Shown here: piece by piece, positions 24,761 to 34,343 of the stretch | Numbering within the stretch: position 1 is the first letter of the stretch | Layout: each line of letters opens with the position of its first letter | Assembly (NCBI RefSeq): GCF_022763305.1 | Contig: NZ_JALEGT010000079.1 | Coordinates: 62,001 to 126,000, forward strand | Length of the DNA stretch: 64,000 nt | Direction of reading: 5' to 3' | From: Marivita sp. | GTDB lineage: Bacteria > Pseudomonadota > Alphaproteobacteria > Rhodobacterales > Rhodobacteraceae | Notes under the pieces: model-generated | What the model was told of the DNA's origin: nothing | The model's input: only the letters and a program-made list of their open reading frames with translations | The model's database searches: none | Program-made: the position numbers and the translations under genes

Positions 24761-26110
24761 TTATAGCGCCGGACCCAGCTCCATCACGCTGCCGTCAGTG
24801 AACCGCGACAGACGGAACCGCCGCAGGTCGTGTCCCGGCGCATCGCCGCAGACCAGATCGGCCAACACCCGGCCCATCCCCGGACCGATGCCGAACCCGT
24901 GCCCGCTCATGCCCGTGCCGATGGTCAGACCGGGGATCGCATCCACCCGGTCCACCACCGGCACCACGTCCGGCATGGTGTCGATCATGCCCGCCCACAT
25001 CGCGCGATAGCGGATCGGCCCCACCTCGGGGAACAGCTTTGCCACCTCATCCGCCACCTTGCGCAGCTTGCCGGCATGGGGTTTGGGGTTGAGCACGCGG
25101 ATGCCCTCGAAGGGCGACACCTCGTCCCCCTCCCACTGGCGTTTGGTGCTCCAGGCATCGGGATAGCCCTTGGGGGCCGCTGGCAGAAACCGCGTGCCGA
25201 ACGGATCGGCCATCAACTGCGCCCGGAACTTCGGTAAGGCGCGGAACGCATCCGGCCCGACAAACAGCTCGTGAAATCCCCCCGCCGCCAAGGACGCCCC
25301 GCCATCCGCCCGCGTGCGGAAGGCGAACTTGCCACCTGCCGCCGCCCCCTGATGCGGCAGGTGCACGGGTTCGGTCGCGCCCACGCTGGCTCGCACCGAC
25401 AGTTGCGGGATCGACACGCCATGTGCCCGCAGGAACAGCGAAGACCACGCGCCCCCCGCGACCACCACATCCGAACAGGCGATCCGCCCGGCCTCGGTGA
25501 ACACGCCGGTGATGCGCCCCGCCGCGATGTCCAGCTTGCGCGCGGCGCAGGCCTCGACGATCACAGCGCCCTCGCGCACCGCGATCCCGGCCAGCGCCGG
25601 CACCGCGACCCAAGGCTCGGCCCGCATGTCGGACGGAGTTGTGATCGCCCCGACAAAGCCTCCCTCGGCCAGTTCCGGAAACCGCGCCTTGAGCGCCGTA
25701 CGATCCAGCAGAATCGTATCCACCCCTTGTGCCGTCGCATAGGGCAGCCAGTCGGCGTAGCCCTGAAGCTCTTTCTCACTCTCGGCCAGATAGGTCACAC
25801 CCGACCGTTTGAGACCGAGGTCGACATTGGTCTGGCTGGCCAGTTCCCTCCAAAGGCGGTTTGCCTCGACCATGATCGGCAATTCGTCCGGGTCACGGCC
25901 CTGCTGCCGGATCCAGCCCCAGTTGCGCGAGGATTGCTCGCCCGCGATGCGCCCCTTTTCAACCAGCACCACCCGCCGCCCCTTGCGGGCAAGGTAAAGC
26001 GCCGTGCAGACGCCGATGACGCCGCCACCAATGACAACCACATCGGTCTCTGAAGGCGGCGGGCCGGGAAAGGCGACAGGGGTCGCTTCGGAAATGGGAA
26101 AGGGCATCAT
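24761..26110 (-). CDS. FAD-dependent amino acid/amine oxidoreductase (DAO family)
   Basis: The 449-residue enzyme has an N-terminal Rossmann motif VVVIGGGVIGVCTALYLARKGRRVVLVEKG and the DAO pattern SSRNWGWIRQQGRDPDELPIM. Near the C-terminus is TIGTGMSGHGFGIGPGMGRVLADLVCG, the second FAD contact. The DAO family oxidises amino acids or N-methyl amines, but the substrate is unclear. Its ATG overlaps the argE-like stop by four bases. Together with the two M20 hydrolases it suggests breakdown of modified amino acids. Confidence 0.88.
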   Translation of the reverse strand: MMPFPISEATPVAFPGPPPSETDVVVIGGGVIGVCTALYLARKGRRVVLVEKGRIAGEQSSRNWGWIRQQGRDPDELPIMVEANRLWRELASQTNVDLGLKRSGVTYLAESEKELQGYADWLPYATAQGVDTILLDRTALKARFPELAEGGFVGAITTPSDMRAEPWVAVPALAGIAVREGAVIVEACAARKLDIAAGRITGVFTEAGRIACSDVVVAGGAWSSLFLRAHGVSIPQLSVRASVGATEPVHLPHQGAAAGGKFAFRTRADGGASLAAGGFHELFVGPDAFRALPKFRAQLMADPFGTRFLPAAPKGYPDAWSTKRQWEGDEVSPFEGIRVLNPKPHAGKLRKVADEVAKLFPEVGPIRYRAMWAGMIDTMPDVVPVVDRVDAIPGLTIGTGMSGHGFGIGPGMGRVLADLVCGDAPGHDLRRFRLSRFTDGSVMELGPAL

Positions 26111-27273
26111 GCTGACAGATGCCCCAGCAAACGCTCCATGAACGCGTGTCCTTCGTTGAACTGTGCGACGGTGATGTATTCGTCCGGCTGATGCGCCACC
26201 GCAATGTCACCGGGGCCGCAAACCACCACGGAATAACCCGCGCTTTGGAAATGGCTCGCCTCGGTGCCGTAGGAGACGTATTTCGTCCCGTTGTCCCCGG
26301 TCAGTTGCCGCACCAGCGTTTCCGCAGCGCCGCCATCTTCGGGCTTGAAGGGCGGCAGGGAAAACGCGGGCGTGATCTCGATCCACGCCTCAGGCCGCAC
26401 CGCCTTCATTTCCGCCTCGATCTCGGCCGCCGCCTCGCGCAGCCTGGCCTCCCACTGATCGAGCGTTTCGCCCGGCACCACGCGGAATCCCAGACCAAAC
26501 TCGCAATCCTTGGCGGTGATGTTATGCGCCGTGCCGCCTTTGATCTGACCGACATGCACATTGGTGTAGGGCGGATCGAACTGCGCCGCGATCGGCCTCG
26601 GTTCCGCAGCGGCGCTTTCCGCGTTCATGCGGTTGGCCCACTCGATTAGCTTGGCCCCATACATGATCGCGCTCACACCTGTATGCAGGATCGAGGAATG
26701 GACCTCGAACCCATGCACATGCACCCAGAACGTGTTGCCGCCTTTGTGCCCGGTGACCGCCTTCATCATCGTCGGCTCGCCCACGATCACCGTGTCCGCC
26801 GTGGGCACCACGCCCTGCATCGCCTCGATCAGAGCAGGCGCGCCGGTGCAGCCGATCTCTTCGTCATAGCTGAGCGCGATCTGCAATGGACGCTGCACAC
26901 CCCGATGTTGCGCCTCGACCAGCGCCCAGATGGCCAGCGCGTCAAAGCCTTTCATGTCGGTGCAACCGCGCCCGTAAAGCTTGCCGTTTTTCTCGGTCAC
27001 GGTGAAGGGATCGGTGCTCCAGGGCTGGCCGTCGGTCGGCACCACGTCGGTGTGACCGGACAGCACCACCCCACCCGCAACCTCCGGCCCCACATGCGCA
27101 AAAAGCGCCGCTTTGGAGGGGTCGTCGGATTTGACATGCCGATGGCTTTGGACACCGTGCTCGGCCAGATATGCCTCGACCCAGTCGATGAGCGGCAGAT
27201 TGGTGTCGCGGCTGACGGTGGGAAATTTTACCAATTGGTCAAGAATGGCGCGCGGGGTCAGACGATTGGGCAT
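26107..27273 (-). CDS. argE: Acetylornithine deacetylase (ArgE-like, M20A family)
   Basis: The 388-residue protein starts at ATG 27273 (MPNRLTPRAILDQLVKFPTVSRDTNLPLIDW). It has VVLSGHTDVVPTDGQPW, GRGCTDMKGFDALAIWALVEAQ and SYDEEIGCTGAPALIE, the zinc ligands and catalytic Glu pair (DEE) of ArgE-type M20 deacylases. It would hydrolyse N-acetylornithine or a related N-acyl amino acid. Because it lies with two more M20 enzymes and a peptide transporter, a catabolic substrate is as likely as arginine biosynthesis. A 75-base longer frame to 27348 lacks a good ribosome site. Confidence 0.85.
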   Translation of the reverse strand: MPNRLTPRAILDQLVKFPTVSRDTNLPLIDWVEAYLAEHGVQSHRHVKSDDPSKAALFAHVGPEVAGGVVLSGHTDVVPTDGQPWSTDPFTVTEKNGKLYGRGCTDMKGFDALAIWALVEAQHRGVQRPLQIALSYDEEIGCTGAPALIEAMQGVVPTADTVIVGEPTMMKAVTGHKGGNTFWVHVHGFEVHSSILHTGVSAIMYGAKLIEWANRMNAESAAAEPRPIAAQFDPPYTNVHVGQIKGGTAHNITAKDCEFGLGFRVVPGETLDQWEARLREAAAEIEAEMKAVRPEAWIEITPAFSLPPFKPEDGGAAETLVRQLTGDNGTKYVSYGTEASHFQSAGYSVVVCGPGDIAVAHQPDEYITVAQFNEGHAFMERLLGHLSA

Positions 27274-27289
27274 AATCTCACTTTGCGGA

Positions 27290-28213
27290 TCAGGGGAGCA
27301 GGTAGTCGGCGTAGACCGGATGATGGTCCGACGGCCATTCGCCGTCAAATCGACGTTGCAAGACCTCCGGCCCGGTCTGCAATCGCACGTCAGGGGTGCG
27401 GCTCAGATGATCAATCGCGCCAAGCACATGGATTCCCCGGTTGAGGTGATAGGTCGCGCCGGGAGTGCGGTCGAAGACCACGCCCGTCTCTTCGAGGATC
27501 CGCATCGTCTGTGCGCCATGCAACGCGTTGAGGTCTCCGACAAGGAACACGGTCTCGCCCGCCTCGACCCAGGGCCTCAGCCGGTCCCGCACCAGCGCGG
27601 CCGACAAAAGCCGGTTCGACCGGCTGGAATACTCGAAATGTACGTTCACCACACGGAACCTCTGCCCCGTGCCGCGGTCCTCGAACTGCGCCCATGACGC
27701 AAAGGCCGGATAAGAGCCATTGAAGGTGCGCGAGTAGATCACGTCCGGCGTGTCAGAAAAGAAAAACCAACCCTGATCAACAGGTTGCAACCGATCCTTA
27801 AGGTAGAAGATCGGCTGCGTCGTCGGAAATGTCCGCCAATCCCCCGTTGCGGCAACGCCATAGCCGGGGTTCTGACCGATCAGATAGTCCCGAGCGAGGT
27901 TGACCGACCCGTCATCGCCGCGCTGGAAGCTTTCCATCTCCTGAAATGCCACAACATCCGCCTGCAACGCCCTGAACGCCTTGTTCAACGGCTCTTTCCG
28001 CCGGTCCCAGTCGCCCACCGACCATGGCCCGGTTTCGCGGTCGAGCCAGATGTAATGCACGTTGTAGGATGCGATACGCAATGCGTCGCCGTCGGGGGGT
28101 GCCACCCCCTCCGCATCGTCGCTTTGCGTGACGTGCAGCGCGCAGGCCACCAGCGTCAGCAACGCGAACACCGCGATCAGACCGCGCACACACCATTTGA
28201 AAACACGCATCAT
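27290..28213 (-). CDS. Endonuclease/exonuclease/phosphatase family lipoprotein
   Basis: The 307-residue protein begins with a basic N-terminus and a hydrophobic segment ending LLTLVAC, a good lipobox at about Cys23. It is therefore probably anchored on the periplasmic side of the inner membrane. The EEP fold is seen in LRIASYNVHYIWLDRETGPW, VAFQEMESF, VNVHFEYSSRSNRLL, VFLVGDLNALHGAQTM and WPSDHHPVYADY. The family includes nucleases and phosphodiesterases of nucleic acids and lipids. The substrate is unknown. It is between argE and the ABC ATPase gene on the same strand. Confidence 0.82.
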   Translation of the reverse strand: MMRVFKWCVRGLIAVFALLTLVACALHVTQSDDAEGVAPPDGDALRIASYNVHYIWLDRETGPWSVGDWDRRKEPLNKAFRALQADVVAFQEMESFQRGDDGSVNLARDYLIGQNPGYGVAATGDWRTFPTTQPIFYLKDRLQPVDQGWFFFSDTPDVIYSRTFNGSYPAFASWAQFEDRGTGQRFRVVNVHFEYSSRSNRLLSAALVRDRLRPWVEAGETVFLVGDLNALHGAQTMRILEETGVVFDRTPGATYHLNRGIHVLGAIDHLSRTPDVRLQTGPEVLQRRFDGEWPSDHHPVYADYLLP

Positions 28214-28244
28214 CCACGCTTTCCAGCCGCATCCCGCGCGGCGA

Positions 28245-30065
28245 TCAGTACCCGCTGTCGGTGATCAGCACCTTGTGACCCGGTTCCACCTCGCGGTAGA
28301 TCGACGGCTCGGGTTTGTAATCCAAACCATGGATCGGCGATGGGATCGGCTTGAAGTTCAGATCCTTCTCGGATTTGCGCTGACGCGGGTCGGCGATCGG
28401 AACCGCCTTCATGAGTGCCTGCGTGTAGGGGTGCTGCGGGTTCTCGAACACCGCACGGCGCGGGCCCAGCTCCACGATACGGCCCAGATACATCACGCCG
28501 ACATAGTGACTCACCCGCTCGACAACGGCCATGTCATGACTGATGAAAAGGAAGGAAATCCCAAGCTCCGCCTGCAGCTCCAGCATCAGGTTCAGCACCT
28601 GCGCCTGCACCGACACGTCGAGCGCCGACACCGCCTCGTCCGCCACGATCAGCTTGGGGTTCAGAGCCAGGGCGCGGGCAATCGCGATCCGCTGACGCTG
28701 ACCACCGGACAATTCATGCGGATAGCGCTGCATGAAGCTGCGCGGCAGCTCCACCCGGTCGAACAGCGTTTCCACCTTCTTCTGCATCTCTGCCCTCGAA
28801 CCGATGCCGAAATTGCGCATCGGCTCGGACACCTGATCCGCCAGCTGCATCTGCGGATTGAGCGAGGCGAACGGGTCCTGGAACACCATCTGCATGTCCC
28901 GCCGCGCCTCGCGCAGCTGGGACTGGCTCAGCGCCATGATGTCCTTGCCATCGAGAAAGATACTGCCTTTCATCGGCTCGACCAGACGCAGGATTGACCG
29001 CCCGGCGGTGGATTTGCCACAGCCCGACTCCCCGACAAGGCTCAGCGTCTGGCCCTTGTTCACGGTGAAAGACAGGTCTTCCACAGCGTGCACATTCGCC
29101 ACCGTGCGACGGAAGAACCCGCCCTTGACCGCAAATCGCGTCGTCAGGTGCTTGACCTCGAGCAGCACGTCATCGGACCCGGTGATCGGTGGCACTTCTG
29201 AGCCGTCCCGCCCCAGAAGGCGCATCGGGCGCGGCAGGTCCGTGCCCTTCATCTCACCCAGCTTGGGCACCGCCGCCAGAAGCGCCTGCGTGTAGGGATG
29301 CTGCGGGTTCTCGAAGATCTCTTCGACCGTGCCTTCCTCGACCTTGTTGCCGCGGAACATCACGACCACGCGGTCGGCCATCTGTGCCACCACGGCCATG
29401 TCATGGGTGATGAACATAACCGCCGTGCCGGTTTCCCGCTTGAGCCGGTCCATCAGCGCGAGGATCTCGGCCTGAATCGTCACGTCCAGCGCCGTAGTCG
29501 GTTCATCCGCGATCAGCAGGCGGGGTTCGCAGGCCAGCGCCATGGCGATCACCACGCGCTGCCGCATGCCGCCCGAAAGCTCGTGCGGATACTGCTTGAG
29601 CCGCCGCTCGGGTTCCGGAATGCGGACCTGCCGCATCAGTTCGAGCGCGCGTGCCTCGGCCTGCGCTCGGCTCATGCCCTTGTGCAGGCGCAGTCCTTCG
29701 GTCAACTGACGGCCGACGGTGAACACCGGGTTGAGCGCCGTCATCGGCTCCTGAAAGATCATGCCGATCTCGTTGCCCCGGATCGTGCGCATGAGGTCCT
29801 GATCGGTGTCCGACAGGTCGACCTGACCCGCATCCTTGCGGTCAAACAGCAGCCGCCCACCCGCGATGTCACCCCCGCCGAATTCGATCAACCGCATGAG
29901 CGACAGCGACGACACCGATTTGCCCGACCCGGATTCGCCCACGACGCAGACCGTCTCGCCGGGATTGATCTCGAAGGACACATCTTCCACGCCAACCACG
30001 GTTCCCGACTTCGTCTGGAATTCGACGCGAAGATTTTCGATTTTGGCGATGCTGCCATCCAGCAT
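28245..30065 (-). CDS. Dipeptide/oligopeptide ABC transporter, fused two-domain ATPase (DppD-DppF type)
   Basis: The 606-residue protein contains two ABC ATPase domains. The first has VVGESGSGKSVSSL, LSGGMRQRVVIAMALA and LLIADEPTTALDV, and the second LVGESGCGKSTAGRS, LSGGQRQRIAIARAL and LIVADEAVSALDV. Each half ends in an oligopeptide-type C-terminal extension (HPYTQALLAAVPK and HPYTQALMKAVPI). It energises peptide uptake through the permease pair encoded at 32127-34137. It is transcribed divergently from the binding protein gene, with a 266-base gap between. Start ATG 30065 is chosen. Confidence 0.93.
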   Translation of the reverse strand: MLDGSIAKIENLRVEFQTKSGTVVGVEDVSFEINPGETVCVVGESGSGKSVSSLSLMRLIEFGGGDIAGGRLLFDRKDAGQVDLSDTDQDLMRTIRGNEIGMIFQEPMTALNPVFTVGRQLTEGLRLHKGMSRAQAEARALELMRQVRIPEPERRLKQYPHELSGGMRQRVVIAMALACEPRLLIADEPTTALDVTIQAEILALMDRLKRETGTAVMFITHDMAVVAQMADRVVVMFRGNKVEEGTVEEIFENPQHPYTQALLAAVPKLGEMKGTDLPRPMRLLGRDGSEVPPITGSDDVLLEVKHLTTRFAVKGGFFRRTVANVHAVEDLSFTVNKGQTLSLVGESGCGKSTAGRSILRLVEPMKGSIFLDGKDIMALSQSQLREARRDMQMVFQDPFASLNPQMQLADQVSEPMRNFGIGSRAEMQKKVETLFDRVELPRSFMQRYPHELSGGQRQRIAIARALALNPKLIVADEAVSALDVSVQAQVLNLMLELQAELGISFLFISHDMAVVERVSHYVGVMYLGRIVELGPRRAVFENPQHPYTQALMKAVPIADPRQRKSEKDLNFKPIPSPIHGLDYKPEPSIYREVEPGHKVLITDSGY

Positions 30066-30331
30066 GGGCGCAGTCCTTTTTGTGTCTTTGCCCAAACGCT
30101 AACCGACGCGGGGCCAGAGTCAAACGATGTCTCTACGTCGCCCCTGTTATCGCTCCCACGGGACTTGCATTTTGCTCAAAAGCTGTTTCGATGCGCAGAC
30201 AGGGGGACGAACCTGCGCGTTTCGACGCGGTTTCCGGCGCATTTGCTCCGAAAATCAGCACCGACAGGCGGCAGGCGCATCCCACCAATGAAAACGACAC
30301 GGAATGAACTGTGTCCAACAAGGAGAGACAA
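30066..30331. promoter_or_regulatory. Divergent promoter region of the peptide transporter
   Basis: These 266 bases separate the ATPase gene and the binding protein gene and must hold both promoters. There is an imperfect repeat around CATTTTGCTCAAAAGC (30168-30183). I could not assign -35/-10 boxes with confidence. A strong ribosome site AAGGAGAG (30319-30326) precedes the binding protein ATG. No gene is seen in the gap. Confidence 0.4.
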
Positions 30332-32038
30332 ATGAGACTCAAATCCCTGCTTTTGGGGGCCGCTGCCGCCGTTGCGATTGCGCCTGCCGCGTTTGCCGAG
30401 CGTGGCGCCGATGGCGAAGTCAAGATCATCTACTGGCAAGCGCCCTCAATCCTGAACCCGTTCCTGTCGGGCGGCACCAAAGACGTGGAATCGGCGTCGA
30501 TGATCATCGAGCCGCTGGCACGCTACAATGAAAAGGGTGAACTGGTGCCCTGGCTGGTCGAGGAAATCCCGACCGTGGCCAATGGCGGCGTGAGCGAAGA
30601 CCTCACCTCGATCACCTGGAAAATCACCCCCGGCCTGCTCTGGTCCGACGGCACGCCTTTCACTTCGGCGGATGTGGCCTTCACACATGAATACTGCACC
30701 CACCCCGAAGGTGGCTGCGCGCAGCAGACCAAATTCAACGGCGTCAGCAGCGTCGAGACCCCCGATGATCTGACCGTGATCGTGACTTTCGAAGGCCCGA
30801 CGCCGAACCCCTATGGTCCGTTCGTCGGCGGCGAAAGCCCGATCCTGCAGAAGGCGCAGTTCGAAAGCTGCCTGGGTGCCGCCGCATCGACCTGCACCGA
30901 ACAGAACTTCAACCCGATCGGCACCGGCCCGTTCGTGGTCGATGAATTCAAGCCGAACGACGTGATCACCATGTCGGCCAACCCGAATTACCGCGACCCG
31001 GCCAAGCCCGCCTTTGCCAGCGTGACCTTCAAGGGTGGCGGCGATGCCCGCGCGGCGGGTCAGGCCGTCATGGAAACCGGCGAATTCGACTACGCCTGGA
31101 ACCTCCAGCTTGCACCCGACGTGATCGCGCAGATGGAAGCCGGCGGCAAAGGCGTGCCCGTGGCCGGCTTCGGCCCGCTGCTCGAGCGCATCATGGTCAA
31201 CCAGACCGACCCGAGCCCGGACCTGCCCGAAGGTGAACGTTCGACCGCGATGCATCCGCACCCGTTCCTCCAGGAACCGGCGGTCTACAAGGCGATGTCC
31301 ATGGCCATCGACCGTCCGCTGCTGGTGGAAATCGGCTACGGACAGGCCGGCAAGGTCGGCTGTTCCTGGGTTCCGGCACCCGAAGCTTTCGCCTCGACAT
31401 TCGAAGGCTGTGACGTGCAGGACATCGACGGCGCAAAAGCGCTTCTGGATGAGGCCGGGATTGTCGACAGCGATGGCGATGGCGTGCGCGAGCACAACGG
31501 GGTGCCGCTCTCGATCCTCTATCAGACCTCGACCAACGCCGTCCGTCAGGACTTCCAGGCACTGATCAAGGAATGGTGGGAACAGATCGGCTTCGAAGTC
31601 GAACTGCGCAATGTCGATTCGTCCGTATTCTTCGGCGGCGACGCGGGTTCGCCCGACACGTTCCAGAAGTTCTATGCGGACGTGCAGATGTACGCCAACA
31701 CCTTCAACGGCACCGACCCGCAGGCCTATCTGGGCAACGGTCTCTGCGCAAACGCGCCGCGCCCGGAAACCCAGTGGCAGGGCGAGAACATCAGCCGCTT
31801 CTGCATGGAAGAGTATGACGCACTCCATGCCGAGCTGACCAAGACCGCCGACATGGCCGAGCGCCAGCGCATCGGCCGTGAGCTCAGCGCGATGATGACC
31901 GACAATGGCGGGATGATCCCGCTGGTCCACCGTGGCCGTCTGTCGGCGCATGCCAACACCCTCGGCGGTGTCGTCCTGAACGTGTGGGACAGCGAATTGT
32001 GGAACGTTGCGGACTGGTACCGCATCAAGTCCAACTGA
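30332..32038 (+). CDS. Peptide ABC transporter substrate-binding protein
   Basis: The 568-residue protein has a signal peptide, MRLKSLLLGAAAAVAIAPAAFA, cleaved near residue 22. A type II peptide-binding fold (SBP_bac_5) follows: YWQAPSILNPFLSGGTKDVE, LVPWLVEEIPTV, WSDGTPFTSADVAFTHEYC and FQKFYADVQMYANTFNG. Periplasmic binding of di- or oligopeptides is expected. The start at ATG 30332 has AAGGAGAG six bases upstream. A strong hairpin follows the stop, so expression of this gene is probably higher than that of the permeases. Confidence 0.92.
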   Translation: MRLKSLLLGAAAAVAIAPAAFAERGADGEVKIIYWQAPSILNPFLSGGTKDVESASMIIEPLARYNEKGELVPWLVEEIPTVANGGVSEDLTSITWKITPGLLWSDGTPFTSADVAFTHEYCTHPEGGCAQQTKFNGVSSVETPDDLTVIVTFEGPTPNPYGPFVGGESPILQKAQFESCLGAAASTCTEQNFNPIGTGPFVVDEFKPNDVITMSANPNYRDPAKPAFASVTFKGGGDARAAGQAVMETGEFDYAWNLQLAPDVIAQMEAGGKGVPVAGFGPLLERIMVNQTDPSPDLPEGERSTAMHPHPFLQEPAVYKAMSMAIDRPLLVEIGYGQAGKVGCSWVPAPEAFASTFEGCDVQDIDGAKALLDEAGIVDSDGDGVREHNGVPLSILYQTSTNAVRQDFQALIKEWWEQIGFEVELRNVDSSVFFGGDAGSPDTFQKFYADVQMYANTFNGTDPQAYLGNGLCANAPRPETQWQGENISRFCMEEYDALHAELTKTADMAERQRIGRELSAMMTDNGGMIPLVHRGRLSAHANTLGGVVLNVWDSELWNVADWYRIKSN

Positions 32039-32056
32039 TCGCTGATCGTGTACAGG

Positions 32057-32082
32057 CAGGATGGGTCTGACGGCCCATCCTG
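32057..32082 (+). terminator. Intergenic hairpin after the binding protein gene
   Basis: CAGGATGGG (32057-32065) pairs with CCCATCCTG (32074-32082) around an 8-base loop, followed by TTCTTCGTT. It lies 18 bases after the stop of the binding protein gene and 45 bases before the permease gene. Such hairpins typically terminate part of the transcripts or protect the 3' end of the upstream message. Confidence 0.65.
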
Positions 32083-32126
32083 TTCTTCGTTCCCCATAAG
32101 AGACTCATGACCCGAGGCGCCACACG

Positions 32127-33164
32127 ATGCTGACCTTCGCCGTCCGACGACTTGTCCTTGCCGTTCCGACGCTTCTGTTCATCAGTTTTGTCATTTTCAT
32201 GCTGCTCCAGCTCGCCCCCGGCGACCCGATGGCGCAGGTCCCCCTCACCGTCCCCGCCGAGGTGAAGGAAAAGATGCGCCAGGCTCTGGGGGTCGGGGAA
32301 CCGCCTCTGGTGCAATACTGGAAATGGCTGGTCCAGGTGTTCTGGATCGAACCCAAGGTCTTCATCGACTACATGACCAATTCCAGCGCCCTGCTGGGCT
32401 GGCTGCCGGACACCCAGCTCTATCAGGGTGAACTGCGCGTGATCTCCTGGCAGACCCGCAGCCCGGTCATGGACATCGTGATCCAGCGTATCCCGCAGAC
32501 CCTCTGGGTGGTGGGCATGGCCTATGTGGTGGGCATCCTGATCGCCCTGCCGATCGGCATCTATTCCGCCTACCGGCAGTATTCCGTCTTCGACCAGTCC
32601 GGCACGTTCATCACGATGATCGGCTTCTCGATCCCGCCCTTCTTCACCGGTCCGCTGCTGATCGTGATCTTCTCGGTCCAGCTCGGATGGTTCCCGTCGA
32701 TCTATGACACGACCCATGTGGTCAACGACTGGGCCAGCTTCAAATTCCAGCTGCAGCAGATGATCCTGCCGGTGATGGTGCTGGCGCTGCAGACCACCGC
32801 GCAGATCAGCCGCTACATGCGCGCCTCGATGCTCGACAACCTCAATCAGGACTACGTGCGCACGGCCCGCGCCAAGGGGCTGAGCGAGGCGGTCGTCGTC
32901 ACCGTGCACGTGCTGCGCAACTCGATGATCCCGGTCATCACCGTGATCGCACTCAACGTGCCGTCGATCTTCGGGGGCGCGATCATCACCGAAAACGTGT
33001 TCAAGGTGAACGGCATCGGCCAGCTTCTGATCACCGCGCTTTTCGCCAATGACCTGCCGATGGTGATGACGCTGACCTTCATCTTTGCCGTGCTGATCGT
33101 ACTCTTCAACCTGATTGCCGATATCCTCTACGGCCTTCTCGACCCGAGGATCCGCTATGACTGA
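32127..33164 (+). CDS. Peptide ABC transporter permease (DppB type)
   Basis: The 345-residue protein has six membrane segments and the DppB/OppB pattern: N-terminal MLTFAVRRLVLAVPTLLFISFVIFMLLQLAPGDPMA and the EAA-like loop RYMRASMLDNLNQDYVRTARAKGLSEAVVV. It contains the periplasmic loop of this family between helices 1 and 2. The second permease overlaps it by eight bases. Confidence 0.93.
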   Translation: MLTFAVRRLVLAVPTLLFISFVIFMLLQLAPGDPMAQVPLTVPAEVKEKMRQALGVGEPPLVQYWKWLVQVFWIEPKVFIDYMTNSSALLGWLPDTQLYQGELRVISWQTRSPVMDIVIQRIPQTLWVVGMAYVVGILIALPIGIYSAYRQYSVFDQSGTFITMIGFSIPPFFTGPLLIVIFSVQLGWFPSIYDTTHVVNDWASFKFQLQQMILPVMVLALQTTAQISRYMRASMLDNLNQDYVRTARAKGLSEAVVVTVHVLRNSMIPVITVIALNVPSIFGGAIITENVFKVNGIGQLLITALFANDLPMVMTLTFIFAVLIVLFNLIADILYGLLDPRIRYD

Positions 33165-34137
33165 GCCCGTGCAAGCCACACCGACCCCAATCGAAGCGCT
33201 GGCCGACAAAGGCCCGCTCGAGCCGCCGCGCAGCCAGTGGAAGGACGTCTGGGACCAGTTCCGCAAACACAAGGGCGCCATGTTCGGCGGGGGCTTCCTG
33301 CTCTTCATCACGCTCGCCGTGCTGCTGGGCCCCTATATCTGGCAGGTCGATGCGCAAAAGCTCGACATCCGCAACAAGGACCTCCGGCCGATCTGGACCG
33401 CGCTCTGGGACGGGACGGCCAAGGTGGCCTGGAACCGCCCCTTCGGGACCGACCAACTGGGCCGCGACCAGCTTGCCCAAATCATTCAGGGCGGCCGCAC
33501 CTCGATGGCCGTCGGCTGGGCCGCGATGGTGCTCAGCCTGTTGATCGGCACTGCCGTGGGCGTTCTGGCCGGCTTCGTGCGCAAGGCAGACGGGCTGCTC
33601 ATGCGCCTCACCGACCTGTTCCTGTCGCTGCCGATCCTGCCGCTGCTGCTGGTGGCCGTGACGCTCTTCCGCCAGCCCCTGCGCGAGGCCTTCGGGCCGG
33701 AAGGCGGCATGTTCGTTCTGATCGTGGGCATCATCGCGATCACAAGCTGGATGCCCACCGCGCGGATCGTGCGTGGCGACATCCTTGCTCTCAAGGAACG
33801 CGAGTTCATTCTGGCCGCACGCTCCATCGGAACGACACCGTTCCGCATCGTGCAACGCCATCTGCTGCCCAACGTGCTGTCCCCCATCATGGTCTCGGCC
33901 ACGCTGGGTCTGGCCACGGCCATCATCACCGAAAGCGCGCTCAGCTTCCTTGGCGTCGGCTTCCCGTCCGACTTCCCCACATGGGGCAAGATGCTGGCGG
34001 ATGCCGTGCAGCGGATGCAGCAGTTCCCGGAACGCGTCTACCTGCCCGGCATTGCGATCTCGCTCACCGTTCTGAGCGTGAACTATCTGGGCGATGGTCT
34101 GCGCGACGCGTTGGATCCGCGCATCCGTGGGCGCTGA
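33157..34137 (+). CDS. Peptide ABC transporter permease (DppC type)
   Basis: The 326-residue permease starts at ATG 33157 (MTEPVQATPTPIEAL). The N-terminal cytoplasmic tail is followed by FRKHKGAMFGGGFLLFITLAVLLGPYIW. The family segment RPFGTDQLGRDQLAQIIQGGRTSMAVG appears, as does the EAA loop EFILAARSIGTTPFRIVQRHLLPNVLSPIMVSATLGLATAIITESALSFLGVG. It forms the channel with the DppB-type subunit. It is the last gene of the operon. Confidence 0.93.
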   Translation: MTEPVQATPTPIEALADKGPLEPPRSQWKDVWDQFRKHKGAMFGGGFLLFITLAVLLGPYIWQVDAQKLDIRNKDLRPIWTALWDGTAKVAWNRPFGTDQLGRDQLAQIIQGGRTSMAVGWAAMVLSLLIGTAVGVLAGFVRKADGLLMRLTDLFLSLPILPLLLVAVTLFRQPLREAFGPEGGMFVLIVGIIAITSWMPTARIVRGDILALKEREFILAARSIGTTPFRIVQRHLLPNVLSPIMVSATLGLATAIITESALSFLGVGFPSDFPTWGKMLADAVQRMQQFPERVYLPGIAISLTVLSVNYLGDGLRDALDPRIRGR

Positions 34138-34343
34138 CAGGAAATAAGACCGAACGGCGCACAGCGCATCGCCCGATCTGAACGTCGGCCCCGGTTTTTC
34201 CCGAAAAATCGGGACGGCGTTCCGGTTGTACTGACAAAAGCGCAACCCCTTCCCCTTCTCATCGCCAATTTGTCCTGATCGCCCCCTTGTCAGAGGGAAA
34301 GTTTCCCTCCATCTGGCCATTTGGAGTTCCGAAGGAGGCCCCG

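Noticed and set aside
34189-34215. Terminator after the peptide permease operon (CCCGAAAAATCGGG)
   Set aside because: The stem is only 5 bp with competing pairings, and there is no T-run directly after it. It is too weak to list as a feature.
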